A stretch of DNA of 41,569 nt from a virus, in the IMG/VR virus record IMGVR_UViG_3300046714_000146, positions 1 through 41,569 of that record; one strand, 5' to 3'. Under the pieces are notes generated by a model. It was not told the DNA's origin. It was given only the letters and a program-made list of their open reading frames with translations, and ran no database searches. This document shows, piece by piece, positions 14,925 to 24,900 of the stretch. Within the stretch, counting starts at the first letter, position 1, and each line of letters begins with the position of its first letter. A program made the position numbers and the translations under genes.

Positions 14925-16897
14925 TGGCGTGGTGGAATCTCGCGTTTCGGTCGCAACTGCCCGAAATCGTCCGACGCGAACTCGAACACGCGCGCACGAT
15001 CCTGCGCGGCTTCCTCTCCAAAGAACATAACGCGGACGGCACGCACGCCGACATCACCGCGACGTCGATCACCATCATCGGCGGCGACAACAATTTCAAC
15101 GTCGCGGGCGACGTGGAGATTGGCGGCAACCTCCTCGTCGATGGCCGCACCACGATCACGCAATCGTTCTCGGTCAAAGCCGAAGGCATCACCGGCCTGA
15201 CGCTCAACGGGAACACGATGTTGCGAAACGACATCGGTCCCACCGACCACACCTGGGAGCCGTTCGTCGTCGGCCTCATCGTGTCGGCGGTCAACACGCC
15301 GGTCCTCGTCGGCCTCATGCGGCCGTCGTGGTCGGCCACGGAAGGCGTCTGGTTCTACCTCTACAACCACAGCGGCGTGCCCTACACGATCGCGCACGCC
15401 TCGGGCGCGAGTCTCCAGCCCGAAGGCCGCATTTTCTGCCCGGGCGGCGTGGACGCCACGATTGCGGTCAATCAAGGCGTGCTGTTGTTTTGGAGTGCGG
15501 CGTCGGCGGTGATCGGCTGGTCCCTGATCGGCGTGGACCCCGGCGGCACCGGGGGCGGCGGCACGCTGCCCACGCTGCCGCCGAACACGCTCCTCGGGCG
15601 CGGCAGCGGCGCGGGCTCCGGCCCGCCCGTCCAGATCAACCTGGGCGCGGGCCTGTCGATGTCGGGCACGACCATCTCCTCGACCGGCGGCGGCTCCGGC
15701 GGCGGGATGAATCTCGACTACCTCGGGAACTTCGCGAGCGGCCCGGTCTACAACGACGGCGACATCGTCATCGGCGCGGACGGCATCGCGTATATGTGCG
15801 TGGTCGACGGGACGACGACGCCGCCCGAGCCGTGGCCGGGCATCGGCATCATCAGTTCGCAAGGCCCGCCGGGCCCGCCCGGCCAAGACGCCGCGGTCGA
15901 TGCGACGTATTGGACCGTGTCGCCGCACGCGCAATTGGTCAACGAACGGGCGATGAATCTGCTGGCGACGGGCTACGTCCGCAGCACGGGCGGCGAGCCC
16001 AGCACGGTGGCGACGATCCCGTTCTCGGATACGACGGGACAAGTGCCGGATGCGCGACTGTCGCCGAACGTCGCGCTCAAGAACATCGACAATACGTTTG
16101 TCGCGCAGACGTTCGCGTCCTACAGCTACATCAGCGGCGCGAACAGCGCCCTCTACTTCAACGACACGTCATCAGCCGCCGATGCCCACTTGTGGCGGTT
16201 CCTGAACTACTCGAACGGCAACCTCGTACTTGAAGCGCTGAACGACGCGCAAAGCGTCGTCCAGGCGCAGTTCACGTTCGGCCGAAACAATTACCTCTAC
16301 GGCAACTTCGCCGGGGACGGCGCGAACCTCACCAACCTGAACGCCTCGAACCTGACGACCGGGCTGGTGGCGACGCCCCGGCTCGGGAGCGGCACCGCGA
16401 ATTCGGGCACGTTCCTGCGCGGCGACTCGACCTGGGCGGTGCCGCCGGGCGGGATTCCCTCGGGGCTGATCGCGATGTTCTCGACCGCGTGCCCGGTGGG
16501 CTGGACGCGCGTCGCCGCGCTCGATAACCGCTTCCCGATGGGCAGCACGGGCTACGGGTCCGCGGGCGGATCGACGAGTCACTATCACGACCTCCCCACG
16601 CTCACGACCGACAACAGCGGGAACCACACGCACCCGTTCTCGGGGAGCGGCACGGTGCCGAGCGGGACGACCGGGAGCGCCAATAGTGCGGGCGTCCACA
16701 TCACGTATCAGAGCGGGGCGAATTCGCTCGACACGACGCTGACCTCACATGGACATCCCTACGACGCCAGCACGGTGAACATCAGCGGCACGACGGGCGG
16801 CGGCGGCGCGCACACGCACGCGGTCACTGGCGCGCGGACGAACAGTGAGAACGTCACGCCGCCGTATTTGACCGTCGTATTCTGTCAAAAGGATTGA
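14924..16897 (+). CDS. Tail fibre or collar protein with tail-collar C terminus
   Basis: A 657-residue protein. The N-terminal part (MAWWNLAFRSQLPEIVRREL) is probably the virion anchor; a shaft of short beta repeats follows (NNFNVAGDVEIGGNLLVDG). Next come Gly-rich linkers (about 205-265), a short GPPGPPGQ collagen-like stretch (near 318), and more shaft (GANLTNLNASNLTTGLV). From about residue 515, IPSGLIAMFSTACPVGWTRV, DNRFPMGS, His-rich HYHDLP/NHTHPF/HTHAV loops and final PPYLTVVFCQKD match the phage tail collar domain; the His pairs usually bind metal ions. It is a likely receptor-binding or fibre component. Confidence 0.82.
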   Translation: MAWWNLAFRSQLPEIVRRELEHARTILRGFLSKEHNADGTHADITATSITIIGGDNNFNVAGDVEIGGNLLVDGRTTITQSFSVKAEGITGLTLNGNTMLRNDIGPTDHTWEPFVVGLIVSAVNTPVLVGLMRPSWSATEGVWFYLYNHSGVPYTIAHASGASLQPEGRIFCPGGVDATIAVNQGVLLFWSAASAVIGWSLIGVDPGGTGGGGTLPTLPPNTLLGRGSGAGSGPPVQINLGAGLSMSGTTISSTGGGSGGGMNLDYLGNFASGPVYNDGDIVIGADGIAYMCVVDGTTTPPEPWPGIGIISSQGPPGPPGQDAAVDATYWTVSPHAQLVNERAMNLLATGYVRSTGGEPSTVATIPFSDTTGQVPDARLSPNVALKNIDNTFVAQTFASYSYISGANSALYFNDTSSAADAHLWRFLNYSNGNLVLEALNDAQSVVQAQFTFGRNNYLYGNFAGDGANLTNLNASNLTTGLVATPRLGSGTANSGTFLRGDSTWAVPPGGIPSGLIAMFSTACPVGWTRVAALDNRFPMGSTGYGSAGGSTSHYHDLPTLTTDNSGNHTHPFSGSGTVPSGTTGSANSAGVHITYQSGANSLDTTLTSHGHPYDASTVNISGTTGGGGAHTHAVTGARTNSENVTPPYLTVVFCQKD

Positions 16898-16899
16898 CG

Positions 16900-17262
16900 A
16901 TGATTCTGGATTTCGCGGACGACCTCGGGAAACGCCACTTCGAGTTTTGTTTCGTGGGGTTCGTCCTCGGCGGCAGTTTGCAGGACAAGAAAGGGATGCA
17001 ACTGCTTCGCGCGGAAGTCGGCATCTTCGAGAAACTCGAAAGCGTCAGCGAGCCGAAACCCTGCGGCAAGAAACTCGTCAACGGCGAACCGGAACGCCAA
17101 CTCAAGGCCGAGGGCGGTCGGCAGATGCAACTCTCCGTGCAGGAATACGACATCCTCGTGAGCTATCTCGCGCAAGTGCCGTGGCAATCGGGGACGCCTG
17201 TGCGGCACGCCGTCGAGACGATCGACTGGCTCGACGCGGCGCAGCGCGCGAGCCGCGGGTGA
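16900..17262 (+). CDS. Unknown small tail-module protein
   Basis: A 120-residue protein ([20 protein letters not shown]...). ATG 16900 with AAGGA seven bases upstream is preferred over the TTG at 16894. The N-terminal half is mixed alpha/beta and the C-terminal half helical ([20 protein letters not shown], then [15 protein letters not shown]). It sits between two fibre genes, where fibre assembly factors are common, but nothing in the sequence shows that role. Confidence 0.6.
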   Translation: MILDFADDLGKRHFEFCFVGFVLGGSLQDKKGMQLLRAEVGIFEKLESVSEPKPCGKKLVNGEPERQLKAEGGRQMQLSVQEYDILVSYLAQVPWQSGTPVRHAVETIDWLDAAQRASRG

Positions 17263-17266
17263 ACAC

Positions 17267-18709
17267 ATGGCTGACGACGAACTGACCGATCCGCCCGTTC
17301 CGACGCCCGCCGTATTCGTGCCGCCCGATCCGGCCACGACGGAGTGGGTGCCGATCTGGAATCCGGTCGGCGCGGGGCCCACGGGCGCGACGGGACCGCA
17401 GGGGCCGCAGGGGATTCAAGGCATCCAGGGGCCGATCGGCAACACCGGCCCGCAGGGGCCCACGGGCGCGACCGGTGCCACCGGGTCGACCGGCGCGACC
17501 GGCCCCGCGGGCACGCCGGGCGAGAATTGGTTCTCCGGCACGGGTGCGCCCGCGGGCACGCTCGCGGGCAGCGTCGTCGGCGACTGGTATCTCGACTCGA
17601 CGACCGGCGACGTCTACGAAAAGACCGGCGCGTCGGCGTGGACGCTCCGCGCGAACATCAAAGGGCCGCAGGGCATCCAAGGCATCCAGGGGATTCAAGG
17701 GCCGACCGGTGCGACGGGGGCACCGGGGGCCACGGCCCCGCATCATGCCAACCACGAGCCCGGCGGCTCGGACGCGCTCGTCAACGCGGCGTGGACGAAC
17801 AAACCCAACGTGTTTGCCACCGAACAAATCGTCACCAACGATCCCGCGTCCGCGGTGCCGTTTCTCCGGTCGTGGGCGAATTTCATTCTCAAGGACAACA
17901 CCCAGGCCGTCGATAAGCGCGTGTGGCGCATCACGAACGCGGCGCAAGATATTTACATTCAATCACTCAGCGATGATTACGCCACCTTGTCGGAGGGCAA
18001 TCTCCGCGTCAAGCGCACCGGGTCGATCTTCGCCTCGGAAGATGTGAACGCCGCGAGAGACTTGACGGTCGCGGGAAATGCCCAGGTGAACCTGCTGCAA
18101 ATTGGCGGTAAGACCAATGCGTTTCCGGCGTGGAGACGTGGGGCTAGTGGGGCCCTCCTCGAAGCGGTGGCGGCTGACCAGTCCGCGTGGGGGGCGGTCA
18201 AAGGCTATAACTTTACGTCGGTTGCCCCCGGAAACAATCTCGCGGATTTAACCTGCGGCGCGACGAACTTTCAAAACGGCGTGACCGTGACCGGCGGGCC
18301 GGTCGAAGGCGCGGCCGGTTCATACATTCGCTCCCAGCAGGGCCTCTACGATTGGGGGCGTGGCGTCCCGATCGGATGGTGGACCGATTTCACGCCCGTG
18401 CTCACCAATGCCACACTGTCATCCGGTACCACCTGTAAGTGGATGGTGGTCGGTAAAACTTTATTTATTTTGATCTATCTGAACGTCGCCGTGGCTGGAA
18501 CACCGTGGTCCTTCCCGCTGCCCGGGGGGTTCGTGCCGTCGAATTATTCCGGCACGCCAATTCTGTATCACAACGCGGTCGGCTATTCGTGCATGGCGCA
18601 AACGACGCCGGGGGGACCGGCGCTCTATTTTTATGCCACGCCCGTTGGAGCCGCCTTTGATCCGAACACCTATACGTTCATCGGCACCGCCATCATTCCC
18701 ATTCAGTGA
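17267..18709 (+). CDS. Collagen-like tail fibre protein
   Basis: A 480-residue protein. After a Pro-rich N terminus, Gly-x-y triplets run at about residues 37-84 ([20 protein letters not shown] and onward) and again at about 129-154, flanking a small beta module ([20 protein letters not shown]). The C-terminal 300 residues are beta-rich, with a distal part ([20 protein letters not shown], then [18 protein letters not shown]) like receptor-binding fibre tips. Triple-helical shafts of this kind are known in phage fibres. From about 18050 onward the DNA is less GC-biased than in the N-terminal part, hinting that the tip module was exchanged. Confidence 0.8.
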   Translation: MADDELTDPPVPTPAVFVPPDPATTEWVPIWNPVGAGPTGATGPQGPQGIQGIQGPIGNTGPQGPTGATGATGSTGATGPAGTPGENWFSGTGAPAGTLAGSVVGDWYLDSTTGDVYEKTGASAWTLRANIKGPQGIQGIQGIQGPTGATGAPGATAPHHANHEPGGSDALVNAAWTNKPNVFATEQIVTNDPASAVPFLRSWANFILKDNTQAVDKRVWRITNAAQDIYIQSLSDDYATLSEGNLRVKRTGSIFASEDVNAARDLTVAGNAQVNLLQIGGKTNAFPAWRRGASGALLEAVAADQSAWGAVKGYNFTSVAPGNNLADLTCGATNFQNGVTVTGGPVEGAAGSYIRSQQGLYDWGRGVPIGWWTDFTPVLTNATLSSGTTCKWMVVGKTLFILIYLNVAVAGTPWSFPLPGGFVPSNYSGTPILYHNAVGYSCMAQTTPGGPALYFYATPVGAAFDPNTYTFIGTAIIPIQ

Positions 18710-18715
18710 GATCAC

Positions 18716-19060
18716 ATGGCGCAATACACCATCGTCACGACGCGCGAACAAGAAGCGGCACTGACCTACGCCTTCGATCACTACGCGACGGAGGGACAGA
18801 CGAAAGAGCAGTTCCTCCAAGCCCGCGTGAGTAGCCAAGTCCTGAATCCAATGGTGGTCGATCGGCACAACGCCACGTCGGTGGCGCTCGACAAGTCGAT
18901 TGCCACGATTCCCGCCGCGAACGAAGCGAAGGCGAGCACGGAGATTCAGGCCGTCATCGTCTCGAACGGCGGCACGCTCGTCCCGGTCGGCCCGCCGCCG
19001 AATCCGATCGCGGTCACGCCGGCAATTCCGCCCCCGCCGCCGCCCGTAACGGCCGCGTAG
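18716..19060 (+). CDS. Small fibre-associated protein, unknown
   Basis: A 114-residue protein (MAQYTIVTTREQEAALTYAF...) directly after the collagen-like fibre gene. The first 45 residues (TTREQEAAL...EQFLQARVSSQVLNP) match the start of small phage proteins often found behind tail fibre genes; the tail ends in a Pro run (PPPNPIAVTP, PPPPPPVTAA). It could be a fibre chaperone or a tip component. Confidence 0.6.
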   Translation: MAQYTIVTTREQEAALTYAFDHYATEGQTKEQFLQARVSSQVLNPMVVDRHNATSVALDKSIATIPAANEAKASTEIQAVIVSNGGTLVPVGPPPNPIAVTPAIPPPPPPVTAA

Positions 19061-19084
19061 GGCTTACAATCTGGCACCTTCACT

Positions 19085-20431
19085 ATGGCGACATCACTCC
19101 CGCGTCAACTGAATCCTGATACCGGCGAGTGGGAAGTCGTCGGCAATCAAATCAACCTCTCGGATCAGGGCGGCTACCAACCGGGGGCCCCGACCGAATT
19201 TGGCGCGGGGTCGACGACCCAACCGGCGAGCGGGAACGCGCCCCTGCCGCCGCCGATCACGACGGCCCCCGCCCCGCCGAACACGGGCACCTACAACCCG
19301 AACCAAGACTTCATCACCGGCAATCTCCATCCCCAGGAGACGATGCCGACCGAGAACACGACGGCACAGCCGAGCGTGGTCAAGGTCGACCCGACGACCG
19401 ACACCACGAAGCCGACCGCGCTCCCGGCCGACCTGTCCTACAACATGACGCGGGACGATCAGGAGCGGTGGGTCAAGCAATACCTCTCCGCGCACGGGGG
19501 CGACCCGAACAAGTCGCCGTACTGGATGGGCAAACTGGCCTTGGGCTGGGACATCCCGTATTTCATGACGAAGCTGGCGAACGACGAGTCGATTCCCGGC
19601 GCACAGTGGGCCATCGACGCGGCGAAGGCCCCGACGACCACCCTCGCGCCGATCGCGCCCCCCAACCTGACGGCCGCGGGCCCCACCATCAACATCAGCG
19701 CAGGGCCCGCAGATTCCAACCTCGACCCGGCGGGGAACTGGAACAACGGCGAGACCGACCCGTATGCCGAACTCGGCGGCGGCGTGCGGCTGGCCTCGGG
19801 CCTGTGGGTACCGAAAGGGTCCGCACTGGCGAACGGGCCGCTGTGGAACGGCGGCAAGACGAACACCACGACGACGACCACCACCGGCAACACGAACACG
19901 ACGTATCAACAGGCGATTCAGAACCTCCTGAACACGCCGACCAAGGTCGATCCGACCGAGTTGATGAACTCCTCGGAGAATCAGGCGTTCGGCCTCGCCG
20001 CGCAGCGCGCCGAAGAACGCCAGCGGGCGCAGATTGCCGAGCGCAACGCCGCCAACGGCCTCGACGCCTCGGGCGGGCAAGAGAATGCGTTCGCGGGGCT
20101 CCGGCAGTCGCGCGGCGAGCAGGAAACGCAGTTTGTGGGGCAACTGGCGATCACGCGCATGCAGCAGCAGCGGGAGGACATCGTCAAAGGCATCGAATTC
20201 GCGATGGCCGATCAGCAATTCGACAAAGCCCAGGCGCTCAAGGAGAAACTCGCGCAGCTCGATGCGTCCCTCCGCACGAAGCAGATGGAACTCCAAGCCG
20301 CCGCCGAAAGCGCGAAACTCACCGAGAGCGGGCGGCAATACAACCTCGGCCTCGGGTTCAGTTACACCGAGCTGCAAGCGCGCCAACAGCAAGCCGCGAT
20401 GGACGCGATTCTGAGAGGAGTGTCTGCCTAA
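19085..20431 (+). CDS. Probable internal virion protein with long coiled coil
   Basis: A 448-residue protein. The first 290 residues are Thr/Pro/Asn-rich and low-complexity, with a TTTTTTTGNTNTT run near 260. From about 295 a long helix (NQAFGLAAQRAEERQRAQIA through QAALKEKLAQLDASLRTKQM-like segments) ends in GLGFSYTELQARQQQAAMDA. This architecture is typical of proteins stored in the podovirus head or ejected with DNA, and the next two genes share it. The adjacent gene starts two bases after its stop. Confidence 0.6.
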   Translation: MATSLPRQLNPDTGEWEVVGNQINLSDQGGYQPGAPTEFGAGSTTQPASGNAPLPPPITTAPAPPNTGTYNPNQDFITGNLHPQETMPTENTTAQPSVVKVDPTTDTTKPTALPADLSYNMTRDDQERWVKQYLSAHGGDPNKSPYWMGKLALGWDIPYFMTKLANDESIPGAQWAIDAAKAPTTTLAPIAPPNLTAAGPTINISAGPADSNLDPAGNWNNGETDPYAELGGGVRLASGLWVPKGSALANGPLWNGGKTNTTTTTTTGNTNTTYQQAIQNLLNTPTKVDPTELMNSSENQAFGLAAQRAEERQRAQIAERNAANGLDASGGQENAFAGLRQSRGEQETQFVGQLAITRMQQQREDIVKGIEFAMADQQFDKAQALKEKLAQLDASLRTKQMELQAAAESAKLTESGRQYNLGLGFSYTELQARQQQAAMDAILRGVSA

Positions 20432-20432
20432 C

Positions 20433-21548
20433 ATGGGCTACTGGGTCGACGATCCGAACGGGCAAAATCCGCCCCGCTACGTCGAGGGCTTCGACCCGGC
20501 GCAGGGGCAATCCGCCGAAGGGCCGGGCGTGCATACGTCCAAAAAGAAACTGCTCTGGCAGCAGGGCCGGAACTTCCTCGTCCCGCTGAGTGTGGGCCTC
20601 GCTGATGCCGCACTCGGGGGCTATGGCGCGGCGAACCTGCTCGCGAATCCAGGGAGCACCTTGCTCCCCGGCTCGCTGGCGACGTCGACCGCGGTGCCCA
20701 CCAGTTCGTTGGTGGCTCCGGGGCTGACCTCGGCGGTCACGACCGCGGGCCATCTCGCGGGCGCGGGCACCGCCGCCCATGCGGGACTCGGCGGGACGAC
20801 GGCGGGCACCACGGCGGGCACCACGGCCGGGGGCGGCTTGTTGAAGCGCATCATCGGGGCTGGGCCCGGGCTCCTCGACGCGGTCGGGCAAGGGGTCGCC
20901 CAGAATGCCCAAGCCCAAGCGAACAACCGGAGCGTCGACAACAGCGCCCTGAGTGATTTCAACCGGGAAAAGGTGGCGGCGACCAATGCCGCAAACGAGG
21001 GCGTCCGCACCGACGTCCTGCAACGGGAATTTCAGAACAAGGACTATCAGCGCAACCTCAACAACTCGGTCTACGCCGACCTGCTCGCCAACATGCAGAA
21101 TTTCACCGTGACGCCCCCGGAGGGCATCACGATGGGGCAACTGTCCGGTGGGCTGAACGTGGACGCGCTCCCGCACCGGCAGGAAATTGGGAACACCGCG
21201 CGGCAGCAAGCCATGTACAACCTGACGCATCCCCAACAATTGCCGTCGATTCCCGGCCCCACGGACCTCACGCCGCCCGATCTCACGCCGAGTGGCGGGT
21301 TGCTCGGCGAGAACGGCGCGGGGAAAGTCGCGACGGGACTCACGCTCGGCGGGCGGCTCCTGAGCCTGTTCGGCAATCGGACCACGCCCGCCAGCACCAG
21401 CGGCACCAGCGTCCCCACCAACGTCTCCGTGGACAGCGTCACGCCGGATCAGATTTATGCCCCGCCCTCGAACTACGCCGGCATCAACACGGAGAATCCA
21501 GGCGGGTTCATGCGGCAGAACGTCACGTTCGGTCTACCCCGGAGATAA
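20433..21548 (+). CDS. Probable internal virion protein
   Basis: A 371-residue protein with GAGGAG upstream of ATG 20433. Residues about 55-130 are Gly/Ala-rich and hydrophobic (PLSVGLADAALGGYGAANLL; repeated TTAGTTAGTTAGGG), which could insert into or cross a membrane. A helical part then runs to residue 215 (AQANNRSVDNSALSDFNREK and onward). The C-terminal part is Pro/Thr-rich. Position and composition suggest an ejected or internal head protein; no enzyme motif is seen. Confidence 0.55.
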   Translation: MGYWVDDPNGQNPPRYVEGFDPAQGQSAEGPGVHTSKKKLLWQQGRNFLVPLSVGLADAALGGYGAANLLANPGSTLLPGSLATSTAVPTSSLVAPGLTSAVTTAGHLAGAGTAAHAGLGGTTAGTTAGTTAGGGLLKRIIGAGPGLLDAVGQGVAQNAQAQANNRSVDNSALSDFNREKVAATNAANEGVRTDVLQREFQNKDYQRNLNNSVYADLLANMQNFTVTPPEGITMGQLSGGLNVDALPHRQEIGNTARQQAMYNLTHPQQLPSIPGPTDLTPPDLTPSGGLLGENGAGKVATGLTLGGRLLSLFGNRTTPASTSGTSVPTNVSVDSVTPDQIYAPPSNYAGINTENPGGFMRQNVTFGLPRR

Positions 21549-21551
21549 GCC

Positions 21552-22646
21552 ATGCCGCAAGGTGTGTACGTCAGTCCGTGGGCGTCAGCGGCCCAGCGCA
21601 TCGCCGAGGTCTTTGCCAAACAGGACGAGATCGCGCGTGGGCAAGCCGTCGAGGCCGAGAAGGCGCGGCAGTTCGAGATTGACCGCGCCTTGCGGCAACG
21701 CCAACTGGACAGCGAACAGGCGTACCGGCTGCGCCAAGCCGCCGTCGATGAGGGCAACCTCCAACAGCGGATCGCCGAAGGCAACAAGCCCGGCCCGATC
21801 GGGACGCTCTACCAGGTGGCCGACCCGAACGACCCGAACAAGTACACCTATCAACCGGCGGGGGCGGCGATCGGGCAACAGCCGTGGCACGAGCCAAAGC
21901 CGCTGGGGGCGCTCTATCAAGTCGACAACGGCATGGGGGGCGCGACCTTCCTGCCAGGCGATCAAGCGGTCAACAAGACCGCCTACCGCCCGCCCGTCAC
22001 GCCGCCGACGCCGCCACGGGATCGGTTCGTGGCGAGCAGCATGATTGACCCTCAGACCGGGCAGGAAGTCCCGACGCGGACGAACCTGGATACCGGCAAG
22101 GTGGAGCGCCTCGATACCGGCGGGTTGGTGCCGAAAACGACCCAGAAACCGGCGACCGGAGCACAAAACACCACGTTTGGCTTCTACAAGCGCGCTCGAG
22201 CGGCGTCCGATGACCTCGGCAGACTGGATGACGCGGTGGCGCAGATGGGGCTCTTAGATCAGGCGCAGTTGGAATACGCCCCGAACTTCGCCCAAACGCA
22301 AGTCGGGCAGAGTTATCGCCAAGCGCAGCGGGCGTTCACGGAAGCCCGGCTCCGGAAAGAATCGGGCGCGACCGTGACCCCGCAGGAATTGGCCTTGGAC
22401 GCCCAGACCTATTTCGTGCAGCCCGGCGACAGCCCGGAGACGATTGCCCAGAAGAAAGCCGGGCGGCAAGTCGTCCTCGATAGTCTCGCGGTCCAATCGG
22501 GGAAAGCCTACGAGGACTTTTACGGCGAACCCTATCCCACGCCCGCCCGTGCCGCCGCCGCGAAAAAAGCGACCGAGAGCGGCGCGCCCGCCGCGGCTCC
22601 GGCCGGGGGCCGACGCTACGTGGTACGCCCGAGAGGGGCCCAGTAA
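21552..22646 (+). CDS. Internal virion-type protein with RKESGA motif
   Basis: A 364-residue protein; GGAG lies nine bases before ATG 21552. A coiled coil at residues 14-75 (VFAKQDEIARGQAVEAEKAR on to EQAYRLRQAAVDEGNLQQRI) leads to a Pro/Thr-rich middle. The C-terminal third contains RLRKESGATVTPQELALDAQ and YFVQPGDSPETIAQKKAGRQ, a signature I know from ejected or internal virion proteins of many podophages and prophages. It ends in a basic tail and is followed immediately by the peptidase-bearing protein. Confidence 0.65.
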   Translation: MPQGVYVSPWASAAQRIAEVFAKQDEIARGQAVEAEKARQFEIDRALRQRQLDSEQAYRLRQAAVDEGNLQQRIAEGNKPGPIGTLYQVADPNDPNKYTYQPAGAAIGQQPWHEPKPLGALYQVDNGMGGATFLPGDQAVNKTAYRPPVTPPTPPRDRFVASSMIDPQTGQEVPTRTNLDTGKVERLDTGGLVPKTTQKPATGAQNTTFGFYKRARAASDDLGRLDDAVAQMGLLDQAQLEYAPNFAQTQVGQSYRQAQRAFTEARLRKESGATVTPQELALDAQTYFVQPGDSPETIAQKKAGRQVVLDSLAVQSGKAYEDFYGEPYPTPARAAAAKKATESGAPAAAPAGGRRYVVRPRGAQ

Positions 22647-24569
22647 ATGCCGCAAGCACCGCAGGAGTGGGAAGCCACCGACCCCAAGACGGGCCGCACC
22701 ATCGTCATCGTCAGTCCGACCCCGCCCACGGACGACGAGATCGATGCGAAATTTGCCGAAATGGGCGCGCCTGGGGGCGCGCCTGGTGGGGGCGGGCTCC
22801 CCGCCGGGGCGTTTATGCCCCCGGTGTCCTCGCATACCCCCGCCGCGCCCCCGCGCCCGCCGACCTTCCCCGAACGGGCGCTGCGGTCGGTCGCGGACAT
22901 CAATCTGGGGGCGGCAAAAGGAGTCGGGGCGACCGCGCTCCGCGCCGTGCGCGCGATTGGCGCGGGCGACCCGGTCTCGGCGACCCGGCAATTGCTCTTT
23001 GGCGGCGATCAGACCCCCTCGATGCTTCGACCGACGAACGCCGCGCAGGGCTATGGCGCGTTCATGGGCGACACGGCGACCGGGGCCCTCGCGATGGGGG
23101 CGACGGCTGCGCCCTTGCGGGCGCTCAGTTTCGTGCCGCGTGTCTTGGGCAACGCGGCCATGAGCGGTGGCATTGCCGCGTTCCAAGGGAACGACCCGGT
23201 GGTCGGGGCCGCGGTGGGCGGGGGGACGCACCTGATTGGCGAGGGGTTGGGGGCCACCGCACGAGCGGCAGCGGGTCGCATCCTCCGCACCAACCCCACG
23301 GTCGCCGAGAACGCCCTCCGCTACAAGGCCATGCCGGGCCTCATGCGGACCGGCGACGAGCGGGTCGTGTCGCGCCTCGGCGCGGCCAATCAAGACGTGA
23401 CGGATTACCTCGCGGGCGCGCCCGGCAACACCCCGCGCGGCTTCACCGCCGGCCCCGCGATGGGCGACGTCACGATGAACGCCGAGAACAACCTCTCGCC
23501 TGAACCGGGCCGGATCGCGCGCGATGAGGCGACGTCGATTGTCCGCAATCTCCTCAAGCGGCAACCGGCGCGCGACCTGTACGCGAAAACGATCAATTCG
23601 CAAAACACGCCCGGCGAGTCCATCGGGGCGTTCATGAATCGCGCCGCGGCCTATGACGCGCGCAATGCGGTCGCGGCGGCGGTGCCAGGGGCGCGGCCAG
23701 GCATTCAGAAAGTGAACGATCTCGCCCAAGTCTACGAAGCCTATCGGGGCGGGCTGCAAAACATGATCGACCCCACGAAGGTGCCGACGATTCAAGCGCG
23801 CATCGGCCTCGGGGTCGCCAACCGCTTGGCCGGACCGATCAGCCAAGGCATGTACCGCTCCGGGAACGTCTTGCAGAATCCCGCGATGCGCGCGGCGATG
23901 ACCTCGATTCTGTCGCGCGACCCGATGCTCGGGATGCCGTCCCGCACCGGGGCCCCGCCCGTCGCGCCGGGTCCGGGCCCGCAGGGAGCCGCCCCGACCC
24001 TCTCGCCGGAAGAATTGGCGATTCTCGACATGCAGCGGACGCGCGGCACGACGCCGACGCCCGCCGCCGCGCCCGCCGCCGCGCCCGCCGACGTCGCCAC
24101 GCCGTCCGCGCGGCCCGCGAACCTCTCGATCACGCAGCCGGACCCGGAGCGATTTACGGACAAGGTGCGGCGCGTGCAGCAGCGCATGGCGGAGCTGGGG
24201 CATCCCGTGACCATCGTCAGTAAGGGCGGCGGGCGGAACTCGACCGACCAAGCCGCGCTGTACGCGCAAGGGCGCACCGCGCCCGGACCGATCGTGACGA
24301 ACGTCGACGGGACGACGACCAAGTCCACGCATCAACTCGGGACGGGCTCGGATTTGGTGTTCGTGGTCAACGGCCAACCGTCGTGGGCCGAGAACCTGCC
24401 GTGGGATCTGCTCGGCAAGACCGCGAAAGCGGAAGGGTTGGCCTGGGGCGGCGACTGGAAAGATCCGGTCGATCGGCCCCACGTCCAACTCTATCCGGCG
24501 CGCCCGCTCGTGGGCCTGAGTCCGGCACTCGCCGAGCGCGGCGTGCCCCCCGGCGGCTACGGCCCCTGA
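22647..24569 (+). CDS. Internal virion protein with C-terminal M15-type peptidase
   Basis: A 640-residue protein. The N terminus (MPQAPQEWEATDPKTGRTIV) and Pro/Gly-rich stretches lead into a helical and Gly/Ala-rich middle. From about residue 495 a cell-wall peptidase domain appears: FTDKVRRVQQRMAELGHPV, DQAALYAQGR, STHQLGTGSD (His562 and Asp569 as zinc ligands), GLAWGGDW and DRPHVQL (His612). This is the L-Ala-D-Glu/D-Ala-D-Ala peptidase family. Carried on a virion protein it probably cuts peptidoglycan during DNA entry, and it may also serve lysis because no separate endolysin is visible. Confidence 0.75.
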   Translation: MPQAPQEWEATDPKTGRTIVIVSPTPPTDDEIDAKFAEMGAPGGAPGGGGLPAGAFMPPVSSHTPAAPPRPPTFPERALRSVADINLGAAKGVGATALRAVRAIGAGDPVSATRQLLFGGDQTPSMLRPTNAAQGYGAFMGDTATGALAMGATAAPLRALSFVPRVLGNAAMSGGIAAFQGNDPVVGAAVGGGTHLIGEGLGATARAAAGRILRTNPTVAENALRYKAMPGLMRTGDERVVSRLGAANQDVTDYLAGAPGNTPRGFTAGPAMGDVTMNAENNLSPEPGRIARDEATSIVRNLLKRQPARDLYAKTINSQNTPGESIGAFMNRAAAYDARNAVAAAVPGARPGIQKVNDLAQVYEAYRGGLQNMIDPTKVPTIQARIGLGVANRLAGPISQGMYRSGNVLQNPAMRAAMTSILSRDPMLGMPSRTGAPPVAPGPGPQGAAPTLSPEELAILDMQRTRGTTPTPAAAPAAAPADVATPSARPANLSITQPDPERFTDKVRRVQQRMAELGHPVTIVSKGGGRNSTDQAALYAQGRTAPGPIVTNVDGTTTKSTHQLGTGSDLVFVVNGQPSWAENLPWDLLGKTAKAEGLAWGGDWKDPVDRPHVQLYPARPLVGLSPALAERGVPPGGYGP

Positions 24570-24895
24570 TGTGGCCGGTCGTCCTCGCTCAAACGACGCA
24601 TAGCGTCCTGCCGGAAGCCTCGGGCTGGGTCGGTGCGGGCTTGCTCGGCTCCGTGTTGGGCTGGTTGCTGATGAAGCATCTGCCCGAGAAGGACGCGCAG
24701 ATTGAACGGATGATCGAGCGGCATCGGCTCGAACTCGCCCAGGCGCTCACGCAGCAGCGCGCCGACTCGCTCGCCGCGCTCGAACGCATCCTCGTCCAAC
24801 ACGACGCGCACGCCAAGTTGTTGGTGCAGGAATTCGAGACGCTCAAGCAGGTCGTCTTGAGCCGTCGCGCGACCCGCGCCGATCGGCCGTCGTAA
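24569..24895 (+). CDS. Small membrane protein with coiled coil, candidate lysis factor
   Basis: A 108-residue protein with ATG 24569 overlapping the peptidase gene stop (TGATG). One transmembrane segment (about 18-36, SGWVGAGLLGSVLGWLLMKH) is followed by a long charged helix (DAQIERMIERHRLELAQALT and onward). A single-anchor-plus-helix plan resembles i-spanins and some holin-associated proteins, and it is the last gene of the late block, a usual lysis site. No lipoprotein partner was found in an alternative frame. Confidence 0.6.
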   Translation: MWPVVLAQTTHSVLPEASGWVGAGLLGSVLGWLLMKHLPEKDAQIERMIERHRLELAQALTQQRADSLAALERILVQHDAHAKLLVQEFETLKQVVLSRRATRADRPS

Positions 24896-24900
24896 GGCCG
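24884..24900. terminator. Weak hairpin at the convergent gene junction
   Basis: CGGCC (24884-24888) and GGCCG (24896-24900) can form a 5-bp stem with a 7-base loop between the converging late and minus-strand operons, whose ends are only 5 bases apart. No T-run follows on either strand, so termination here is uncertain. Confidence 0.3.

Noticed and set aside
22254-24488. 744-codon minus-strand frame opposite the peptidase-bearing gene
   Set aside because: Composition is typical of antisense GC frames; the plus strand encodes recognisable peptidase motifs.
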